DNA of 64,000 bases from assembly GCA_023954635.1 (NCBI GenBank), contig JAGSHI010000001.1:1-64000 (forward strand), written 5' to 3'. The stretch comes from Bacteriovoracaceae bacterium (lineage in GTDB: Bacteria > Bdellovibrionota > Bacteriovoracia > Bacteriovoracales > Bacteriovoracaceae). Made by a program: the position numbers and the translations under genes. How positions within the stretch are numbered: the first letter of the stretch is position 1; every line of letters begins with the position of its first letter. This document shows positions 18,872 through 27,469 of this stretch, one piece after another. Below the pieces are notes generated by a model. The model was not told the DNA's origin. It ran no database searches and saw only the letters and a program-made list of their open reading frames with translations.

Positions 18872-20215
18872 ATGATAAATGACCAACTATTAATTCAAAA
18901 ATACGATCGACCAGGACCAAGGTATACGAGTTATCCTGCCCATCCTCATTGGAAACAGTCTCCTTCGCAAAGTGAGTGGTTAGAGCAAGTCTTACTTCGA
19001 AAAGAACTTGGTGCAAATTTTGATCTTTATGTTCACATTCCTTTTTGCAGTAGCCTTTGCATTTATTGCGGATGCTCTAGAGTCATCACTAAAGATATGG
19101 AGTTAGCAAGTAGGTATGTAGATTCCCTAATAAAAGAATGGAATTTATATCAGGAAAAATGCGGACCCATCTCTCTATCAAGTATCCATCTTGGGGGAGG
19201 GACTCCAACTTTTCTTGAACCTAGTCTTTTAAGTAAACTGATTACTTCAATTAAGGGGAATAAAGATATCAGTTGGGGAGCCGTAGAAGTTGACCCTAGG
19301 GTAACGACCAAAGAGCATTGTGATGTCCTCATTCGAAACGGATTTCAAAAATTTTCTTTAGGTATCCAAGACTTTGATCCTGTTGTTCAAAAAAATATTA
19401 ATAGGAAACAGCCCTATGAAATGGTCGAAGATATGGTTTCGTATCTAAGGGACAATGGAGTTGAGAGTATTAACTTTGATATTATTTACGGACTTCCTGG
19501 GCAGTCTGTTGAAACAATAAAATCTACCTTTGAAAAAGTTGAAAAATTAAAGCCTGATACCATCGCATTTTACAGTTATGCACATGTTCCTTGGAAAATT
19601 AAATCTCAAAAAGCTTTAGAGAAAATTGGTCTTCCAAAAGCAGAAGAGAAAAGAGACCTCTATGAAGAAGGTAAGAGATACCTTGAGAAGCTTGGTTATG
19701 CTGAGCTTGGAATGGATCATTTCTCTCTCAAGGATGATCAACTTTATCATGCTTATGAAAAGGGAGAACTTAAAAGAAGTTTTATGGGCTACACCTCTAA
19801 AAAGGGAGAATGCCTAATAGGTCTAGGTTGTTCTAGTATCTCAAGTTCAGGTTTGGGATATGTTCAAAATGAAAAAGATGTAACAGCATATATGAATACT
19901 GTTAATTCAGGAAACCTACCTTTGATTTATGGGCATACCATGAGTCAGCAAGATAAAATGATCGATCAAACGATTCAAGATCTTATGTGCCAAGGTAAAA
20001 CAGATTTAGAAAGAGTTCTAAATAGTCTTGATGATAATCATGTCAATAACATCCGAAACACTTATAACGAGATGATGAGTGACGGTCTTCTAAATTTAGA
20101 AAAATCGAATTTAGAAATATTAGAAAAAGGTAAACCGTTTGTTCGAAATATTTGTATGGCATTGGACCCTAACTTGAAGATAAAGTCAGAAAATCAATTT
20201 TCGAGAACGATCTAA
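18872..20215 (+). CDS. hemN: Oxygen-independent coproporphyrinogen III oxidase
   Basis: A radical-SAM enzyme that decarboxylates coproporphyrinogen III to protoporphyrinogen IX without oxygen, a haem biosynthesis step. From the ATG at 18872 the protein has 447 aa, matching HemN (about 450). It shows the N-terminal YDRPGPRYTSYP block and HIPFCSSLCIYCGC, whose Cys59, Cys63 and Cys66 bind the iron-sulfur cluster and Cys68 is the extra HemN cysteine, then GGGTPTFL, VEVDPR, FSLGIQDFD and NFDIIYGLPGQ. This distinguishes HemN proper from HemW. An in-frame GTG at 18866 is an alternative start. Its stop codon overlaps by four bases that of the convergent regulator gene. Confidence 0.95.
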   Translation: MINDQLLIQKYDRPGPRYTSYPAHPHWKQSPSQSEWLEQVLLRKELGANFDLYVHIPFCSSLCIYCGCSRVITKDMELASRYVDSLIKEWNLYQEKCGPISLSSIHLGGGTPTFLEPSLLSKLITSIKGNKDISWGAVEVDPRVTTKEHCDVLIRNGFQKFSLGIQDFDPVVQKNINRKQPYEMVEDMVSYLRDNGVESINFDIIYGLPGQSVETIKSTFEKVEKLKPDTIAFYSYAHVPWKIKSQKALEKIGLPKAEEKRDLYEEGKRYLEKLGYAELGMDHFSLKDDQLYHAYEKGELKRSFMGYTSKKGECLIGLGCSSISSSGLGYVQNEKDVTAYMNTVNSGNLPLIYGHTMSQQDKMIDQTIQDLMCQGKTDLERVLNSLDDNHVNNIRNTYNEMMSDGLLNLEKSNLEILEKGKPFVRNICMALDPNLKIKSENQFSRTI

Positions 20216-20742
20216 TTTGGAATGATTAATAAATCTTCTAGAAAAAAGGCGGAGAGTTCGTTTCTTCCTGAGAGGTTACTTTTTTGATAAATACCAGTCG
20301 CCTGCTGGCGAACAGTTTTCTCACTTGTTTCTCTAATGTTTGCAATTTCTTTATTGGAAAGGCCCTTAAGAATGAGAAGGGAGATTTCTTTCTCTGCTAG
20401 AGTTAGATTCCAGTCACTTAATTGGTCATCAATTTTTTTAGAAAGGCCCTCTGTTAAAGTCTTAGTTTCAAGCTTCCATTTATCGAGATCACTTCTCACT
20501 TTTGAGAGGTCAATATTGAGTTTTTGTACCTCTTTTTTTGTCTTAAAAAGTTGTAACCAGAGGGTGAGAATTCCCACTAAACAGAGTATGATTATGCCTG
20601 CTTCTATGGCCACGTGGCCCATGGATGAGCCATGTGCCAGGTCTTCTGCTACATCGCCAATGAGAAGCCCTATGACGACGATGAAAATAAGGCTCAAAGT
20701 TAGTCTTTCTTTACTTTCAAGTGTGGATAGGACTTTTGTCAT
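20212..20742 (-). CDS. Membrane-anchored LuxR-type transcriptional regulator
   Basis: 176 aa with an unusual order: two hydrophobic segments (about residues 15-33 and 44-65), a coiled-coil-like stretch (66-105) and a C-terminal LuxR/GerE helix-turn-helix (LAEKEISLLILKGLSNKEIA, then SEKTVRQQATGIYQKSNL). No receiver or autoinducer domain is present, so the membrane part is the only candidate sensor. It is divergent from the type III polyketide synthase operon with 158 bases between, which contain a perfect 12-bp palindrome; control of that operon is therefore a reasonable inference. Confidence 0.88.
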   Translation of the reverse strand: MTKVLSTLESKERLTLSLIFIVVIGLLIGDVAEDLAHGSSMGHVAIEAGIIILCLVGILTLWLQLFKTKKEVQKLNIDLSKVRSDLDKWKLETKTLTEGLSKKIDDQLSDWNLTLAEKEISLLILKGLSNKEIANIRETSEKTVRQQATGIYQKSNLSGRNELSAFFLEDLLIIPN

Positions 20743-20787
20743 ATAGATACCGTAAAGGGTTGTATTTATTAGTAAATATAGCTCTTA

Positions 20788-20799
20788 GGACATATGTCC
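20788..20799. promoter_or_regulatory. Perfect 12-bp palindrome, candidate operator
   Basis: GGACATATGTCC lies in the divergent intergenic region between the membrane-anchored LuxR-type gene and the polyketide synthase operon. Dimeric LuxR/NarL-type proteins bind short dyads of this kind, but no binding site is known for this protein. Confidence 0.45.
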
Positions 20800-20900
20800 A
20801 CTAGAGAAATCTAATGATTATGGCGACAATAGTATAAGTGAACGGTTCAAAGAAACCAAGGTATGATGGGCTTTCGACATGGCCATAAAGGAATTTTATT

Positions 20901-21953
20901 ATGACTCTAATTAAATCAGTTACAGCGCAAAAACCACCTTATGAGTACACAACTGACCAGATAGTGAGGTCTGCCGAGCAGTGGCTGAGTGACGCACCTG
21001 AGCTCATCAGAAGAAAAGGTATTAAAATTTTTAAAAGCGCTAATATAGATAAAAGGGGTTCAGTAGCTCCTTTGGAATTTATTTTCTCTGATGCGACCTT
21101 TGAAGAAAAAAACGATTTTTATGTGAAGTCATCGATAGAGCTTAGTGAAAAAGTTTTAGCTAAAGCACTTGAAGACTCCGGTTGGGAAGCTAGAGATTTA
21201 GATTATATTATTACTACGAGTTGTACAGGATTCATGATTCCATCTGTTGATGCATACCTCATTAATAAATTCGACATGAAAACTGATATTGTGAGATTAC
21301 CTGTTACAGAAATGGGTTGCGCTGGAGGAACAAGTGGTCTCATTTATGCTCATAGTTTTCTCAAGAATAATCCAGGAAAAAAAGCGGCACTTATAACTGT
21401 AGAGGCCCCTAGCTTAACATTCAGAAAAGATGATCTTTCTGTCGAGAATTTAGTAAGTACTGCAATCTTTGCTGATGGAGCAACATGTACATTACTTGAA
21501 GGTGGAGAAGAAGGACCAGGGCTTAAAATATTAGACTTTGATATGTACCACTTTCAAGAAGCGACTTATTTAATGGGTTACAATTTAACGAATACTGGCT
21601 TTAAAATTGTCCTTGATAAAGATGTTCCAGACTCAATCAAATCTCACTTCCCAAATATACTGCCTCCATTTCTTAAAAAGAATAATTTGGAAGTAGCTGA
21701 TGTGGAGAATTATATGTTCCACCCTGGAGGGAAAAAAATAATTAATATGGTTGAGGATTATATTTGTCGATTTGATAAAGATATCAGTGACTCTATAGAT
21801 GTTCTACGTCAACATGGTAATATGTCTTCCAGTACAATTATTTTTATTCTCGAACGATTTCTTAAAAAAGAAATCAAGAAAGGGGAGAAAGGTTATATGC
21901 TAGCATTTGGGCCAGGCTTCACAGCTCAAAGTCTTCTTGTCGAGTGGAGCTAA
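20901..21953 (+). CDS. Type III polyketide synthase (chalcone/stilbene synthase family)
   Basis: 350 aa, the normal family length. It condenses an acyl-CoA starter with malonyl-CoA units and cyclises the chain, giving for example alkylpyrones, alkylresorcinols or phloroglucinols. The catalytic triad is complete: Cys140 in TEMGCAGG, His274 in MFHPGGK and Asn307 in QHGNMSS, with spacing close to that of chalcone synthase. The ribosome-binding site AAGGAA precedes the ATG. It is the first gene of a four-gene unit; the next start codon overlaps its stop (TAATG). In a bacterium with abundant long-chain acyl chains the likely product is an alkylated pyrone or resorcinol lipid, but starter and ring type cannot be read from the sequence. 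Confidence 0.93.
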   Translation: MTLIKSVTAQKPPYEYTTDQIVRSAEQWLSDAPELIRRKGIKIFKSANIDKRGSVAPLEFIFSDATFEEKNDFYVKSSIELSEKVLAKALEDSGWEARDLDYIITTSCTGFMIPSVDAYLINKFDMKTDIVRLPVTEMGCAGGTSGLIYAHSFLKNNPGKKAALITVEAPSLTFRKDDLSVENLVSTAIFADGATCTLLEGGEEGPGLKILDFDMYHFQEATYLMGYNLTNTGFKIVLDKDVPDSIKSHFPNILPPFLKKNNLEVADVENYMFHPGGKKIINMVEDYICRFDKDISDSIDVLRQHGNMSSSTIIFILERFLKKEIKKGEKGYMLAFGPGFTAQSLLVEWS

Positions 21954-23959
21954 TGACAAAAAAAAATAGCTTACTTATTCTTTTACTTTTTTTAACGGCC
22001 TTCACGGCATGGTTTTCTAGTGACATTAAACAATTAAATCCAGAGACACTTTTTCTAACTAAAGAAAGTGCTGGGGAATATTTAAAATTTAAAGAAAAAT
22101 TTAACGAATCTGATCACCTTGTAGCAAGTATCAACTTCTCTGGGGATCAGGATGCTGTTGAAAAATTAACTAGTATTGAAAAATTAAAAGAATCATTTTC
22201 AAGCTTAACATTTATTATTCCTGATTTTAACAAAAGAGAAATTGGTCCAAAAATGACTCTTAAATTAATTGGCCCAAACCATGTCGGTTTTATGGCCATC
22301 GGGAAAAAAGAGTCTGGAGCATTTAAAAAACTCATCACAGAGCTTAAGAATAAAAAAGGATGGAGGCTTTCAGGCCTTCCTTATACTAATTATATGTTGG
22401 ATAGCTATTCAAAAAACATACAGGAAAAACTTTTTCCTTTTATGTTTATTCTTTCATTTATTCTTTGCCTTCTCATAACTCGAAATTTTCCGGCTTCAAT
22501 CTTTATATTCGTCCCTTCTCTTTTTTCTGCATTATTCTCTTTAGCATCGATAAAGCTTATTTTCGGCTCAATGAATATGGTTACTTCGATCGTTCCATTA
22601 CTTTCGTTCTCAATAATATTCTCTTTGGGCTTTCATCTCTACTACAGCCTTGTCGAGTATCAAGATTTTAAAACAGCATTGAATCGAAAGAAAAAGCCAA
22701 TTTCATTGATGCTTTTTACTACAAGTATTGGTTTTGGAGCATTATTAACAAGCAAAATCCCTGTGATTGCTCACTTTGGAATTCTTGTGGCCGGTATGAC
22801 ATTTCTTTCTGCCATATTTTCAATTCTCTTTTTCTACACAGGAGAAGAGGTCTTGTTGAAGTATGGGATACGCAAATGGATGAACGTTAAGAGTTTGCCA
22901 GAGAAATGGTTTTCAAAGGGTTCACCTTATAGCTTTATTATAATTTTAAGTGCTCTTCTCTTAGGAGGAGGCTCATATGTTTACTTTAAATTACCTGTAC
23001 TAACTGATGCCACTCGATACTTCCCAGATGACTCAGGAGTTAGAAAGGAAATGGATTGGGTTAGCCAAAATGTTGCAGGCTTTCCTCTCTATAATTTTGT
23101 ATTAAAATCTAATAGTGACGAGACATTTCAAAAAATACAGAAAATGGAAGTCATCGAAGGGGAGTTACGAAGTGAATTCGACTTCGCTTCAAATCTCGTC
23201 TCTCCAGTGAGTCTAACGAGAGATGCCAATCTCTTTTATAGTGGGAATCATCAAATACCTGAAAATAAATTTGCTTTCTTTGCACTATATTCACGTATGC
23301 CAGATTCTTTAAAAGATTCATACCCGTTAGAGAAAGACTATCGAATGACCATTATGGGGAAGTCACTGAATGTCACTGAATACAATCAAAATCTAGGAAG
23401 GTTAGAGAAATTCTTTAAAGATAACGGTATCGTTTATTCAACAAACGGGCTGTATCATCAATTAATGTCTTCTCAAGATGAAATGATCAAAACATTATTT
23501 AAAAGTTTTGGTCTGAGCGTGGCCCTTGTCAGTCTTTTGGCCTTCTTTTTCTTTAAAAAACTAAGGATTCTTTTTATATTTTTACTTGTAAATACTGTTC
23601 CAGTTTTCTTCAGTTTTATCTTTATGTGGCTGGCAGGGCTGTCAATTAATATTGCAACAGTGATGACATATAGTATCTCGATCGGCTTAGTCGTTGATAG
23701 TTCTTTTCATGTACTCCATAGCTTGGGAGAAGGAAGGACTAGCTTTAAAGAATATGTGAAAACTACAGTGAATCCAATACTCGCATCTTCATTTATCTTC
23801 ATACTTAGTTTTAGCTCGTTTGCCTCAAATGATTTTTTACCAATCAGAGAGTTTGGGGTCATACTCGCTTTTATATTATTAATTGGTATGTTTATGGACC
23901 TTTTTGTTCTGCCTACTTTGTTTCTCGGAGACAAAGATATAGAGGGGAGGATTCAATGA
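21953..23959 (+). CDS. RND-superfamily (MMPL-type) exporter
   Basis: 668 aa from the ATG at 21953, which overlaps the polyketide synthase stop and is preceded by GGAG. The protein has the two-fold RND plan: one N-terminal membrane segment, a periplasmic loop of about 160 residues, five or so membrane segments (from FPFMFILSFILCLL), a second segment and loop (from about 325), and another set of membrane segments at the end. Loops are short compared with AcrB, as in the hydrophobe/MMPL branch that moves lipids, hopanoids or polyketide lipids. The Asp in the second membrane set (SIGLVVDSSFHVLHS) fits a proton-relay residue. The context indicates transport of the product of the upstream polyketide synthase across the inner membrane. 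Confidence 0.88.
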   Translation: MTKKNSLLILLLFLTAFTAWFSSDIKQLNPETLFLTKESAGEYLKFKEKFNESDHLVASINFSGDQDAVEKLTSIEKLKESFSSLTFIIPDFNKREIGPKMTLKLIGPNHVGFMAIGKKESGAFKKLITELKNKKGWRLSGLPYTNYMLDSYSKNIQEKLFPFMFILSFILCLLITRNFPASIFIFVPSLFSALFSLASIKLIFGSMNMVTSIVPLLSFSIIFSLGFHLYYSLVEYQDFKTALNRKKKPISLMLFTTSIGFGALLTSKIPVIAHFGILVAGMTFLSAIFSILFFYTGEEVLLKYGIRKWMNVKSLPEKWFSKGSPYSFIIILSALLLGGGSYVYFKLPVLTDATRYFPDDSGVRKEMDWVSQNVAGFPLYNFVLKSNSDETFQKIQKMEVIEGELRSEFDFASNLVSPVSLTRDANLFYSGNHQIPENKFAFFALYSRMPDSLKDSYPLEKDYRMTIMGKSLNVTEYNQNLGRLEKFFKDNGIVYSTNGLYHQLMSSQDEMIKTLFKSFGLSVALVSLLAFFFFKKLRILFIFLLVNTVPVFFSFIFMWLAGLSINIATVMTYSISIGLVVDSSFHVLHSLGEGRTSFKEYVKTTVNPILASSFIFILSFSSFASNDFLPIREFGVILAFILLIGMFMDLFVLPTLFLGDKDIEGRIQ

Positions 23960-25128
23960 GTAAAATATATGACTTTGTCGTCGTTGGAGGGGGGCCCTCT
24001 GGGAGTGTGACTTCATGGCTTCTCTCAAAGCAAGGGTTTCAAGTTGTTCAAATTGAGAGACAAAAAGAACTATCAAGAAAAGTTTGCGGAGAATATTTAA
24101 GTCCACTTGGTGTCGATATTCTTAATGACCTAGGTTTATTAGAAGAGATGAAAGAGTTTCCAAAGGTCTTTGGAATGAAGATCGTTTCACCAGCTGGAAA
24201 GATAGTGAAAACAGACTTTCCAAGTAGTGAGACCAGCTTAGGTTATGGCCTCTCTGTTAATAGGAAATCCTTTGATACAAAACTGTTAGAGAAATCTACT
24301 TCTTCTGGAACAGAACTAAAACTTGGAGTAGCTGTTAGAAGCTTCTCTAAAACTTCCTCAGGCTGGAAAATTCAATTAAGCGACAATTCTATTTTATATG
24401 CCCGCTTCTTAATCGGAGCAGATGGAAGAAATGGAATTGTTGCAAAAGAGCTAGGCCTAAAAATAGAAGACTCTGTTAAGAAAGTTGCACTTCATTGTTT
24501 TATAGATAAAAAAACTGATAATGAAAGATATGGTGAAATGCATATATTGGAAGGTGGTTATATAGGACTTGATCCGACAGGAAAAAGAGAGATGAACTTC
24601 TCTTTGGTATGTAATGCCGATGAAATCATTAAAAATAATGGAAAACGAGAATGTTTTAATGCTTTTATTAAGAAATCCCCTCTATTGTTAAATGAATTCG
24701 GACTTCTTGGACGCGACGTTGAAATTAATGCTGTAACACCTATCACTAACTCAGTTAAGTCCTTACTTATTAGTGGGGCGGCTCTCATAGGAGATGCCGC
24801 AGGGTTTATTGATCCACTTACTGGTGAAGGAATGACAAACTCTCTTTGGATGGCCAAGGAGTTCGCAGCTCGAGTCAAGGAAAAGCAAAGTACTCTGTTT
24901 GACTTTGATAATGCTTCTATTGATTTTTTAAAGATGAAAGAGCGTAACTTTAAACAAAAAAGTATCTTAAATAAATTGTTCCAGGTTATTATTAAGTATC
25001 CTATCATTTGTGAACTTATTGCAAAATTTCTTCAAGGAAGTAAATTGCGAGGGGATACTTTTATAGGAATTATTGGAAATATATACACTCCACTTCGTGG
25101 ATTTAAAAAGATGATTACTAAGGGATGA
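23956..25128 (+). CDS. FAD-dependent oxidoreductase (geranylgeranyl reductase/halogenase-like)
   Basis: 390 aa, starting inside an ATGA overlap with the exporter gene. The N-terminal dinucleotide-binding motif is VVVGGGPSGSVTSWLL, followed by the Glu of IERQ and the RKVCGEYLSPLG block of the geranylgeranyl-reductase family. The central LIGADGRNG and the second FAD motif ALIGDAAGFIDPLTGEGM are also present. Members reduce isoprenoid double bonds, hydroxylate or halogenate aromatic rings. In type III polyketide clusters such an enzyme often hydroxylates the resorcinol ring to a quinol, so a tailoring role is likely; the reaction itself cannot be decided. Confidence 0.9.
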   Translation: MSKIYDFVVVGGGPSGSVTSWLLSKQGFQVVQIERQKELSRKVCGEYLSPLGVDILNDLGLLEEMKEFPKVFGMKIVSPAGKIVKTDFPSSETSLGYGLSVNRKSFDTKLLEKSTSSGTELKLGVAVRSFSKTSSGWKIQLSDNSILYARFLIGADGRNGIVAKELGLKIEDSVKKVALHCFIDKKTDNERYGEMHILEGGYIGLDPTGKREMNFSLVCNADEIIKNNGKRECFNAFIKKSPLLLNEFGLLGRDVEINAVTPITNSVKSLLISGAALIGDAAGFIDPLTGEGMTNSLWMAKEFAARVKEKQSTLFDFDNASIDFLKMKERNFKQKSILNKLFQVIIKYPIICELIAKFLQGSKLRGDTFIGIIGNIYTPLRGFKKMITKG

Positions 25129-25715
25129 AAATGAAACTATTGTATGTCTTATTGTTAAACTTGATTTTGGTAAACTTTTCATTTGCTGGTGAAGTCATTA
25201 ATAACTGCAAGAGTGACACATTTAAAAAGTCTCTTAAATCTAATTGTTATATGAAGTTTGACATGGAGAGTACAAAGGCGGGAATGATTACAACAGCATT
25301 CACTGGTGTTGTAAAAAATATACAAACTGCTTTTAATTGGAATGGGTCAGAGTTTGCCAATGCATTGATTAAATTTAATGTAAAAGATATGGATACAGAT
25401 AACGATAGTCGTGATGAAAAGATGTATGAAAAGAGCTTTGAGTCCGATAAACATCCCATTATCACGGTTCAGATCGGTGGACCTTTAACAGCAGGCTCTC
25501 ACCAAGGAGTTGATGCCTTAATGACTGTCAGAGGACAAAGAAAAGAAATTAAGGTGAACCTTGAAACTTCTGTAAATCCAAATGGGTATTTTGTTATATC
25601 GGGTAACAGCTCTGTAAGCTTGAAAGCGTTGGGGATTCCTGATCCTAGCATTTGGATCGCTTCTGTAAGAGATCGAGTAGATATCAAGTTTAAATTAATT
25701 GGAAACATTAAATAG
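25125..25715 (+). CDS. YceI-family periplasmic lipid-binding protein
   Basis: 196 aa with a signal peptide ending NFSFA, starting in an ATGA overlap with the reductase gene; a second in-frame ATG lies six bases on. The mature part has the YceI pattern: FDMESTKAGMITTAFTGVVKN, NALIKFNVKDMDTDNDSRDEKM, then SDKHPIITVQ, the GVDALMTVRGQRKEI block and the C-terminal DRVDIKFKLIG. The family folds as a lipocalin-like barrel that holds polyisoprenoids or other long amphiphiles. As the last gene of the polyketide operon it may carry the lipid product through the periplasm. It converges with the outer-membrane protein gene four bases away. Confidence 0.92.
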   Translation: MKMKLLYVLLLNLILVNFSFAGEVINNCKSDTFKKSLKSNCYMKFDMESTKAGMITTAFTGVVKNIQTAFNWNGSEFANALIKFNVKDMDTDNDSRDEKMYEKSFESDKHPIITVQIGGPLTAGSHQGVDALMTVRGQRKEIKVNLETSVNPNGYFVISGNSSVSLKALGIPDPSIWIASVRDRVDIKFKLIGNIK

Positions 25716-25719
25716 TTAC

Positions 25720-26577
25720 TTAGAAGTTTATCGTTAAATTTAAACCGGTCATTTTAGTCGTATTGGCCGGCTCATAATAGTATCGAGTTTCTAAAACTTC
25801 ATCATTATCATCAAGAAGCTGAACTTCTGCTACATCACTATCTTCTATTTGATAAATTCTGTAGTAGGGAGAAACTGTAAATGAATATCCTTCTCCTACA
25901 AAGGTAAATTGAGCTTCAAACTTTAAACTTTTTCCTTTGTCCTGTTTGTTTTCTATTGATGGATGATCAGGAATGGCTTCCCCAAGATTCGATTTAACAT
26001 TTCCGATTAAAAGATGATTATAGGTAAGACCAAGTCCAAAAATATTTCCTGAACTTAAAACAAAGTCTAACCCAGTGTGAACGGGAATCATTGTATAAGA
26101 AATTTCTCTACTGTAGTCTCCTTGAACACCTGAATTTGCATTTTTTAAGAGTCTTCCATTCAACGCTATCGAGAGATCCCAAACGGCATCCATTACTTCA
26201 ATATCCGATGATTTTCCTAGGCCTAAACTAAAGCTAGAGATAGAGTTTTGAGTATTAATTTTTACTGCTGTTCCATCGCTATACTGACCATCATAAACGG
26301 TATTTCCAGATAGGTAGTTCCAGTTTCCAAACCAGTAATAGTCATTGGAAGATATGAAATTTGAATAATCTACTGTAAACCCTTTCATGGTTCCTGAGTC
26401 TTTCATGATTTGCTCGTTACTTTTATCTTGGTCATATTCCCGATAATCCCACTTTGCCGTCTCGTATCCAACCCTCAGATTATCTCTATGAACATGACTC
26501 GAAAGAGAAAAATCACCGGCCAAAGTATTGAAAACAGGAGCAAAAATTATGAATATCAATGCGTAAATTTTGAGCAT
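25720..26577 (-). CDS. Predicted outer-membrane beta-barrel protein
   Basis: 285 aa with a signal peptide ending NTLAG and alternating hydrophobic/aromatic strands throughout, ending in LTINF; a C-terminal Phe is the usual signal for the outer-membrane assembly machinery. About ten to twelve strands can be guessed. No specific family is recognised. It is convergent with the YceI gene, so it is not part of that operon, although an outer-membrane partner for the polyketide pathway would be welcome. Divergent from the gene at 26689. Confidence 0.7.
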   Translation of the reverse strand: MLKIYALIFIIFAPVFNTLAGDFSLSSHVHRDNLRVGYETAKWDYREYDQDKSNEQIMKDSGTMKGFTVDYSNFISSNDYYWFGNWNYLSGNTVYDGQYSDGTAVKINTQNSISSFSLGLGKSSDIEVMDAVWDLSIALNGRLLKNANSGVQGDYSREISYTMIPVHTGLDFVLSSGNIFGLGLTYNHLLIGNVKSNLGEAIPDHPSIENKQDKGKSLKFEAQFTFVGEGYSFTVSPYYRIYQIEDSDVAEVQLLDDNDEVLETRYYYEPANTTKMTGLNLTINF

Positions 26578-26688
26578 ATGTCAGTACCTTATACAGTCTG
26601 GTAAACTATAACCTCTTGATTTTTCAAGGATCGTTTGTTTCACTATACTTATAGTTACAATATCGATGCCAAACCTTTAGGAGTATCT

Positions 26689-27456
26689 GTGTCTAAGAAC
26701 TTATTGATTTTTTTCTTACTAGTTGGAGGGCTCTTTTTCTATGTTCATAAGAATATGAAAACAATCTTGAAAAAGAATAATTCACCTAAGACAACGCAGT
26801 CTAGTACAGCGAGTGGCCAAGAAGAAACTGAGTATGAAGATGATGATGCAGAATATGAAGATGAAACAGAAGAGGTGAGTGCTGGTAGTAATGCAAAAGT
26901 TTCTAATACTTTTACCAACTACCCAAGTAAGGTTTATAAATGTCCAGAGAAAGTAATTGCGACTCCGTATGGGCTCAGAGATAACCCTTCTACTTCAGGC
27001 CCTTATTTTCAAAAAACAATTAGCCTTTCTTTATCATCTAATAATATTGATAAGAAAAAGATCCGCTGTGAATACTCCGGAAATTTTAGTGACACCTATT
27101 ATTTATATGAGTCGATTGAAGGATACAATTGTAGAAAGATTCAAAATAAAAATAGTTATCAATGTTATGATTCCGATAATAACAATAAGAAATTTTCATG
27201 TTGGGAAATTAGGACAACCTCTTCAGAACAACCTTATCTTAGGTTTAATTTTGAAGCAGTTAATGGATCATTCTCAAGAGATGATGGCTGGGAATATGTG
27301 ATACCAAAGGCCTTTGCACAAAGCTCGAGAATCACAAATGAAAATTTATTGGAATGTGCATATCAATTTGAAAGCTCTAGCTCATTTGTTATTGAAAATA
27401 AAGTTCCACAATTCAAAGAATGTTATCAAAATAATAAAGGCTATCAATGTAATTGA
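26689..27456 (+). CDS. Membrane-anchored, Cys-rich periplasmic protein of unknown function
   Basis: The GTG at 26689 is chosen because TAGGAG lies five bases upstream; the longer frame from 26635 has no such site. The 255-aa product starts with an uncleaved hydrophobic anchor (LLIFFLLVGGLFFY), then a Ser/Thr linker and a strongly acidic stretch of alternating Glu/Asp/Tyr, and a globular region with about nine Cys, including CEYSGNF, YNCRK, YQCYD, SCWE and a final YQCN. Disulfide-bonded periplasmic or surface location is inferred. No family recognised. Confidence 0.72.
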   Translation: MSKNLLIFFLLVGGLFFYVHKNMKTILKKNNSPKTTQSSTASGQEETEYEDDDAEYEDETEEVSAGSNAKVSNTFTNYPSKVYKCPEKVIATPYGLRDNPSTSGPYFQKTISLSLSSNNIDKKKIRCEYSGNFSDTYYLYESIEGYNCRKIQNKNSYQCYDSDNNNKKFSCWEIRTTSSEQPYLRFNFEAVNGSFSRDDGWEYVIPKAFAQSSRITNENLLECAYQFESSSSFVIENKVPQFKECYQNNKGYQCN

Positions 27457-27462
27457 TAGCCT
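27438..27462. terminator. Hairpin overlapping the stop codon, between convergent genes
   Basis: An 11-bp perfect stem (AGGCTATCAAT/ATTGATAGCCT) with a 3-base loop spans the last codons of the plus-strand gene and lies just before the end of the CpaF-like gene. There is little T-run, so termination strength is uncertain. Confidence 0.6.
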
Positions 27463-27469
27463 CGTTATC

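Noticed and set aside
22269-22671. Overlapping plus-strand ORFs inside the RND exporter gene
   Set aside because: They overlap membrane-segment coding in other frames and carry no independent features.
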